Positions 7,912-12,579 of a DNA stretch of 12,579 bases are shown piece after piece; the stretch's first letter is position 1; each line of letters opens with the position of its first letter. The stretch is from Lunasporangiospora selenospora. Lineage: Eukaryota > Mortierellomycota > Mortierellomycetes > Mortierellales > Mortierellaceae. The position numbers and the translations under genes are program-made. The stretch spans positions 1 to 12,579 of the forward strand of contig JAABOA010000650.1 of NCBI GenBank assembly GCA_015680635.1, read 5' to 3'. The notes under the pieces are model-generated. The model was not told the origin of the DNA, did no database searches, and saw nothing but the letters and a program-made list of their open reading frames with translations.

Positions 7912-10900
7912 ATGACCTCGCGGCAAACAAGATCCTACTCTAGGGCCATCACCACTGCGTCAGTCGCCATACTCTGGTTCTTAAGCTTGGTCGCGGCTCA
8001 ATCCACCACATCTCTCACTGCAGCCCCATCGAGTGCAGTCGCTACCCCCAGTTCAGTTCCCCCAACCGCATCCTCACCATCTTCATCTCCTCTGCCAACA
8101 TGTGTCGCACCGTACGACTGCTCGACCTCACCCAAAGTAAGCAAGACGAGAGCACCTCTCCCCCTTTCTCTGAATCAATGTTTTCGCATAATGGAGCTGA
8201 CATGGCCACACGGTCTGGACTGTTGGTGTCTTTGTAACCCTTGAGGTGTCCTAACTGTTTATGCGTCTCTCTACTCCCTCCTTGGTCGCTTGTCTAAAGG
8301 GTTGCTTGAACAACGGAGTATGTGAACAGGGTGTATGCAAATGCCGACAGAGCTTCGGAGGCATTGATTGTGGTCTGTTGACATGCGGGTCTCCCCTGAC
8401 GGATGCATCGCAGCGCCTGACGACCCCTCCAGGAGGCTCCTGCTCCAACAAGTGCGACGATGGTTTCGGCGGCTTCAACTGCAATGGTACGTTAGTATGT
8501 CGATCAGAGAAACTAAAATAATAACTCAAGTAGGGCAGAACTGAGTGGATTGGTTGCCCCTCCCCCTCCTCCTTGGTATACTGATTCACGGTCTCATCTT
8601 AATGAATGCAACTATACTCTCTCTCTCTCTTTGCTCTCAATCACACCTATAGTATGCAAAACGGACGCGGGTTGCCAGTCCAAACGACCAACCCGTCCAT
8701 CGTTCCTTGGTGACGAAAAGATGGTCTGCAACAGTGGTCCAGAGTCTTATTACAACACATTTATGAGTTGTGCTGTCCGCGCCCCTGAGTTAATAACATT
8801 TTTTCCCGGAAATTACACTATCAACCTGGATCTCGATGTTGTGAACAAGACCGTGTACGCTCAATTCTGGTTGGGACAGTCAGAGCAGTTTTATTGCACT
8901 ACAACCAACTGTTCTATTTCGACTTCGATATTGGAAGGAACAAACATAACTCGAAACAGATGGGATTGTCCGACGCTTGAATGCCGTTGCATTACGCCTA
9001 CAGCACTGTGCGGTGGCCTCCCTGGTCCACCAATCACTCTAGGAGATGCTGTCAATGGCATTAAGGGACCCTTTTCGCTAGAATGCCCAGACAACAGCGA
9101 CCAATGCAGTTTCTTTATCGGAGACTTGTCAGGAATCTTTCCCAAAGGCCTCATGATGGTCGACTGTGTGAGAGGAGAATGTGTATTTCCGTCAGAGATT
9201 ATCTCTTCCAGCGAACTACTTAAATCTCAGAGGATCAATCCTGGGACGATCGCAGGACTTGCTATTGTAGGAATACTTGTTCTTCTCCTACTTGTAGTTT
9301 GTGGATTGGTCAAGCGAAGCCAGGTTCTTATTCGCCAGTTGCCATACACGCTGAGTACAGAGGCGGCATCATTGGAATTCAGGGATATTGGGTATGTTCT
9401 TAATAAGGATATGGTCCCAACTATAAAGAATATCTCAGGAGCTGCTCCTGCAGGCGTGGTGCTTGCGGTCATGGGCCCATCCGGCGCTGGAAAATCGACC
9501 CTTGTGGATATTTTAGCGGGCAAGAGGAAGGATGGTACAGTCTCTGGTCGGATCATTTTGAACGGAAAGCATGTGCATGAGAGCGAGATCCGTAGAGTGG
9601 TTGGGTTTGTGGATCAGGAGGATACCTTACCGGCAACACAGACTGTTTGGGAGGCTGTTCTCTTCTCGGCAATGCTTCGGCTACCCGAGTCCATGCCAGC
9701 CCTTCGAAAGCATGAGCGAGTTTCCGAGGTCATTGAGATGCTAGGCTTGACCCACTGCAAGGACCGTAGGATTGGCAACATCACATCTCGCGGTATTTCA
9801 GGAGGAGAGAAACGCCGAGTTTCTATTGCTATAGAACTTATTACGCGACCGCCTATCCTGATCTTGGACGAACCGACATCAGGACTGGACTCTTATAGTG
9901 CCCACATGGTCGTCCAACAACTATGCAAACTTGCCCAGAGCAAGACCACGACAGTAATCTTGACAATCCATCAACCACGGTCTGACATCTTTTTCATGTT
10001 TGATCAAACGTTGGTCATAAGCAAAGGAGAGACTTTGTATCTCGGGCCACCCAGTGAGGCTGCGGACTACCTGGCTCGTAGAAACTTGGTTTGCCCTAGC
10101 AATTACAACATTGCTGATTACCTGCTCGATGTGGCCATGGATGAAGAGATGATCAAAAAAGCAATGGTCAGTATGGAACACGAGTCGGAGAAGATGGGAT
10201 TGTCAACCAGCCATCAAGCACGCCTTCCAGGGAACAACCTTCTACACCGTCAACCAAATGGTAGCAGCGGTACACGTTCGGCCAATGACCCTAACGAAAC
10301 TTCAGTCCGAATGGAGGATGTTGAGCTTTCAAACTCTACAGAATCGTTAACAGATGGCAGCATATCCAAGGCACAGCCACGAAAATCAAAGACTGTGTAT
10401 CCGACGTGTTTTTTGACCCAACTCCAAGTCATCATGAAGCGTCACTTCCAGACATTGATCCGCGACAAGTCCTTGCTAGTTCTACATATCGTAGTCTCCA
10501 TCACTCTCGGTCTGTTAATCGGAGGTCTTTATTTCCAGGCGCCAATGACCCTTGCAGGATTCCAAAACCGAGCTGGATCACTTTTCTTCATGCTGGCGCT
10601 CCTCGGGTTCAGTAGTATTTCTGCCTTGGGGGCCTTTACGGATTCGAGAACGCTTTTCATCAAGGAACGGTCCAATGGATACTATCCACCAACGCCATAT
10701 ATTCTCTCAACCCTTTTGTTCGACTTGATCCCCTTGCGCGTCGTACCCGCTCTCTGTTTGGGAACTATCTCGTACTTCATGATAGGCCTCACCGCTGAAG
10801 CCGAGGCGTTCCTCAAGTTCCTCCTGATTCTTGTCCTCTTCAACATTTCGACTGCAATGTTCTGTCTTGTGATTGCAGCTGGAGTTCGATCCACGGGTGT

Positions 10901-11243
10901 TGCGTCACTGGCATCTTCGATTGCTATGCTGTTTATGATGCTGTTTGGAGGATTCATGATCAACCAGGGCAAGATCCCCGCCGCTCTAACATGGATCCAG
11001 TACCTGTCCATGTTCAAATATGGCTTTGAGTCTCTAGCTGTTAATGAGATCGCCAGGACAAGTCTGGTTGATAATATCCAAGGAGTGTCCTTCAACGTTC
11101 CAGGCTCTCTTATTCTACAGAAGCTTTTTGGATTCTCTCTGAGCAGCTATTGGAAGAACGTGATTGTGTTGTTCATCTTTAATGTGTTGTATGTCGCCAT
11201 TTTTTGGGTTATCGTCAGCTTAAGACTCAAAGAGCGCAAGTAA
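7912..11243 (+). CDS. Adp1-type ABCG transporter with EGF-like luminal domain, three exons, 1000 residues
   Basis: Exons 7912-8136, 8300-8486 and 8653-11243 are joined over GT-AG introns of 163 bp (phase 0) and 166 bp (phase 1), giving 1000 residues, close to yeast Adp1 (about 1050). Order of parts: signal peptide ending near VAA-QS (about residue 29); Ser/Thr/Pro-rich stalk 31-62; cysteine-rich EGF-like module with CLNNGVC and CRQSFGGIDC (77-99) and a second cysteine cluster to about 137; a cysteine-containing luminal domain with sequons at N191, N202, N223 and N235; one span at 336-358; ATPase domain with Walker A GPSGAGKST (412-420), Q-loop Q459, signature ISGGEKRR (519-526), Walker B ILDEP (541-545), D-loop SGLD and H-loop H577; a hydrophilic Ser-rich linker (about 655-735); then hydrophobic spans near 745-765, 778-798, 818-850, 857-880, 886-906 and 973-993. 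All catalytic motifs are intact. This ATPase-before-membrane order is the ABCG half-transporter plan, so a homodimer or partner is expected. Substrate and cellular membrane cannot be read from the sequence. Confidence 0.92.
8617..8630 (+). repeat. (CT)7 microsatellite inside intron 2 of the transporter gene
   Basis: Seven perfect CT units lie 22 bases before the acceptor AG at 8651-8652 and so form the polypyrimidine tract of that intron. Length change here would alter the tract but not the coding sequence. Confidence 0.85.
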
Positions 11244-11247
11244 TAAA
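11242..11247 (+). terminator. AATAAA overlapping the transporter stop codon
   Basis: The stop codon TAA at 11241-11243 runs into AATAAA at 11242-11247. This is the canonical polyadenylation hexamer, but its position at the very end of the coding region would leave a 3' untranslated region of only some 20-30 bases, so another downstream signal may be used instead. Confidence 0.25.
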
Positions 11248-11635
11248 ATGGGTGTATACGTTTTTTAATTACTGATTTATTGACTCCAGAGTAGAGTTTT
11301 GATACCCATCGAGGCATTGCCCTTTTTTTCCCTTCAGACGAGTAATTAGAATGTCTGCTACCGCTATTCGGTTGTTCAATCGAATTTGAGAAATGGATGA
11401 TGAATAACTGTACTAAGTAACCAAAGACTGAGGGGAAGAGAAAGGGCAACAAAAGTGAAGTCGAGAGTAATATCAATAATAGGACGTGCTAGGACTACAG
11501 AATGCCGAATGTAATTCATAGCTTCTAGACCCACCCCCTTGTCCCTGCTTCGTGCCATCCCTTGCTTTTTTTTCTATTCTCAGCAAACTACCCGCACATT
11601 CTAATGATGACCTCCTCGAAACCCTTGTGTCGACG
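11244..11635. other. Intergenic region after the transporter gene
   Basis: Expected to hold the 3' untranslated region and termination site of the transporter gene. No recognisable gene. On the minus strand an ATG-initiated frame at 11376-11558 gives 60 residues with one strongly hydrophobic stretch; I cannot tell whether it is expressed. A plus-strand acceptor-like sequence (T-rich then CTCAG) ends at 11583, just ahead of the possible small gene that follows. Confidence 0.4.
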
Positions 11636-11882
11636 ATGTCCCTGAATGGAACAGTTGTAGATGGGGAGTTTGTTGACTCTCCTGGTCAAGGAAATACCCT
11701 CCACTCTTTCCCTTCCCTCTTCCTCTTCCCCTTTTCTTCGCCTAGATCTCTTCTGGAGCCGACCCGTGTTACTGGGTGAACTTTGTTTACAGTCTAGCTC
11801 TGGTAACCCACACTCGCAAAGCGTGAATAATCCATTCCTTCACCGTCCCTCCGCAGTTTCTGTAGATTTCCATTTCTTTTAA
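11636..11882 (+). CDS. Possible small two-exon gene or 3' end of a gene, unrecognised
   Basis: An ATG at 11636 opens a short exon to 11684 that ends at a GTCAAG donor. A 61-bp intron (11685-11745) with a long C/T tract ends in CGCCTAG, and the second exon runs from 11746 to a TAA at 11880-11882. Joined in phase 1 this gives 61 residues with balanced composition, including LFWSRPVLLGELCL and SQSVNNPFLHRP. The frame is also open upstream of the ATG to a CTCAG acceptor-like site at 11583, so the segment could be the last two exons of a longer gene, but I found no convincing upstream exon. I recognise no family. The donor is weak and chance cannot be excluded. Confidence 0.2.
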
Positions 11883-12310
11883 AAGTGAAGACTAAAAACA
11901 TTATTCACACTAACATGGTTTGAGGGGATAGGGCGATGAGAATATACGACTACTCCATGGTAATAGAGCCAGCTTTGGGTGGGAAAAAAGAAAATGGCTA
12001 CTGGGGTTGGGAACGCAGTTGTCAGGTGATGGTTTGGTGGTGAGGCCTTGGAAGTAGGAAACTCGAACAACAAGAGGGTTTCTGTAGGAGGCATGAAAGA
12101 CAGGCTGATTTGTGGAAAATCAATAGCTTTTCATCCTTTACTCTGGCAAAAGTTCCTTTTTTCCTCTCGGGTTCTGGTCTTTAAAATGTATAAATTGTGT
12201 TCGAGTCGCTCATCATTTTATATGAATTGAACAGTGGGCGGCTATGCCTACAGATCATACTACGGGTGCACACAACAAGTAAAAGTTTTGGAAAAATAAA
12301 TAATGAACGC
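11883..12310. other. AT-rich intergenic stretch, nothing recognised
   Basis: Neither strand has a reading frame of persuasive length or composition, and no motif I can name. It separates the possible small gene from the repeat-bounded block at the right edge. Confidence 0.4.
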
Positions 12311-12317
12311 GTCTAAC

Positions 12318-12578
12318 TGCAGTGCAGTCCGGGTTGTCTTATCTGCAGTACCATCCCCGTCCACACGGAAAAATTTACACAGAGTTAGTGCGGAGATTAT
12401 TACATGAGGATAGCGCAAAGTTTTTTATGAAATATTTTACACGGGGCTAGTGCGTCGAAAGTCTTTGGGCTCTACACACCCTAACCTGGGACCCCAAGTC
12501 CAAAAAAAAAATTGCAGCCCTACGCAAAACAGCCCCTTCTATATTGGTGGAAATGTCTAATTACAGTGCTGCACTGCA
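12318..12578. mobile_element. Candidate MITE or end of a DNA transposon
   Basis: A perfect 10-bp inverted repeat brackets this 261-bp block: TGCAGTGCAG at 12318-12327 and its reverse complement CTGCACTGCA at 12569-12578. Inside are two direct repeats of 19 bases with three mismatches, tttacacagagttagtgcg (12374-12392) and tttacacggggctagtgcg (12436-12454), offset by exactly 62 bases. Short terminal inverted repeats plus internal repeated motifs, without coding capacity, are the pattern of non-autonomous DNA transposons. The window stops one base after the right repeat, so a target-site duplication cannot be tested, and the block might instead be only the left end of a longer element. Confidence 0.35.
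12374..12454 (+). repeat. Pair of 19-bp direct repeats, 62-bp offset
   Basis: Copies at 12374-12392 and 12436-12454 agree at 16 of 19 positions, sharing TTTACAC at one end and AGTGCG at the other; all three differences are transitions. Subterminal repeats like these can be transposase-binding sites, which would fit the candidate element around them, but no binding evidence exists in the sequence. Confidence 0.55.
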
Positions 12579-12579
12579 A

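Noticed and set aside
8251-8299. In-frame ATG at 8261 just before the EGF-like exon as a separate gene start.
   Set aside because: It falls within intron 1, before the acceptor at 8298-8299, and exon 1 supplies a proper signal peptide in the same phase.
9227-9556. Minus-strand open frame opposite the Walker A region of the transporter.
   Set aside because: It is the shadow of an intact conserved ATPase domain; no start context or family match supports it.
11226-11240. Lysine-containing C-terminus of the transporter as an ER retrieval signal.
   Set aside because: The last residues LKERK have Lys at -4 and -1 but Glu at -3, so they fit neither KKXX nor KXKXX.
12199-12207. GTTCGAGTC resembles the B box of a tRNA gene.
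   Set aside because: The bases on either side cannot pair to form a T-arm stem, and no A box or cloverleaf can be built upstream.
1-12579. CRISPR array, prophage or bacterial operon as the hidden system.
   Set aside because: No regularly spaced repeats with spacers, no phage genes and no ribosome-binding sites; the two main genes carry spliceosomal introns.

Overview
The window looks like nuclear DNA from a fungus, most likely an early-diverging (Mucoromycota or Mortierella-type) one. That placement is inferred from two things. The genes are split by short GT-AG introns of about 80-170 bp, several with a CTRAY-like branch site near the acceptor. The window also combines an Adp1-type ABC transporter, a fungal family, with a HEATR6-type HEAT-repeat protein, a family I know from animals and plants but not from the yeasts. 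I see no bacterial operon layout, no CRISPR array, and no rRNA or convincing tRNA gene.

Layout. Positions 1-2770 hold no gene I can name. They contain a TATA-like site, a very regular G-run tract at 1316-1345, a 40-bp purine tract at 1826-1865 and a few short minus-strand reading frames that might be exons. Positions 2771-6792 (+) are a nine-exon gene for a 1072-residue HEATR6-like protein; I rebuilt its exon structure by keeping the conserved reading frame across all eight introns. Positions 6793-7911 are intergenic: an unexplained minus-strand reading frame, then the pyrimidine-rich promoter of the next gene. Positions 7912-11243 (+) are a three-exon gene for a 1000-residue Adp1-like ABCG transporter, with signal peptide, Ser/Thr/Pro-rich stalk, EGF-like cysteine modules, glycosylation sequons, one membrane span, a full ATPase domain and a C-terminal six-span-type membrane domain. 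Positions 11244-12579 hold a possible small two-exon gene (11636-11882) and, at the right edge, a block with 10-bp terminal inverted repeats and internal direct repeats that resembles a small DNA transposon or the end of a larger one.

The two main genes are co-oriented but have no obvious functional link: one is a soluble HEAT-repeat scaffold of unknown role, the other a membrane pump. I found no previously undescribed multi-gene system. The points most worth a second look are the transposon-like right edge, the G-quadruplex candidate, the unexplained minus-strand frames, the conserved Ser/Asp cluster in the HEATR6-like protein, and the competing splice acceptor in its last intron.
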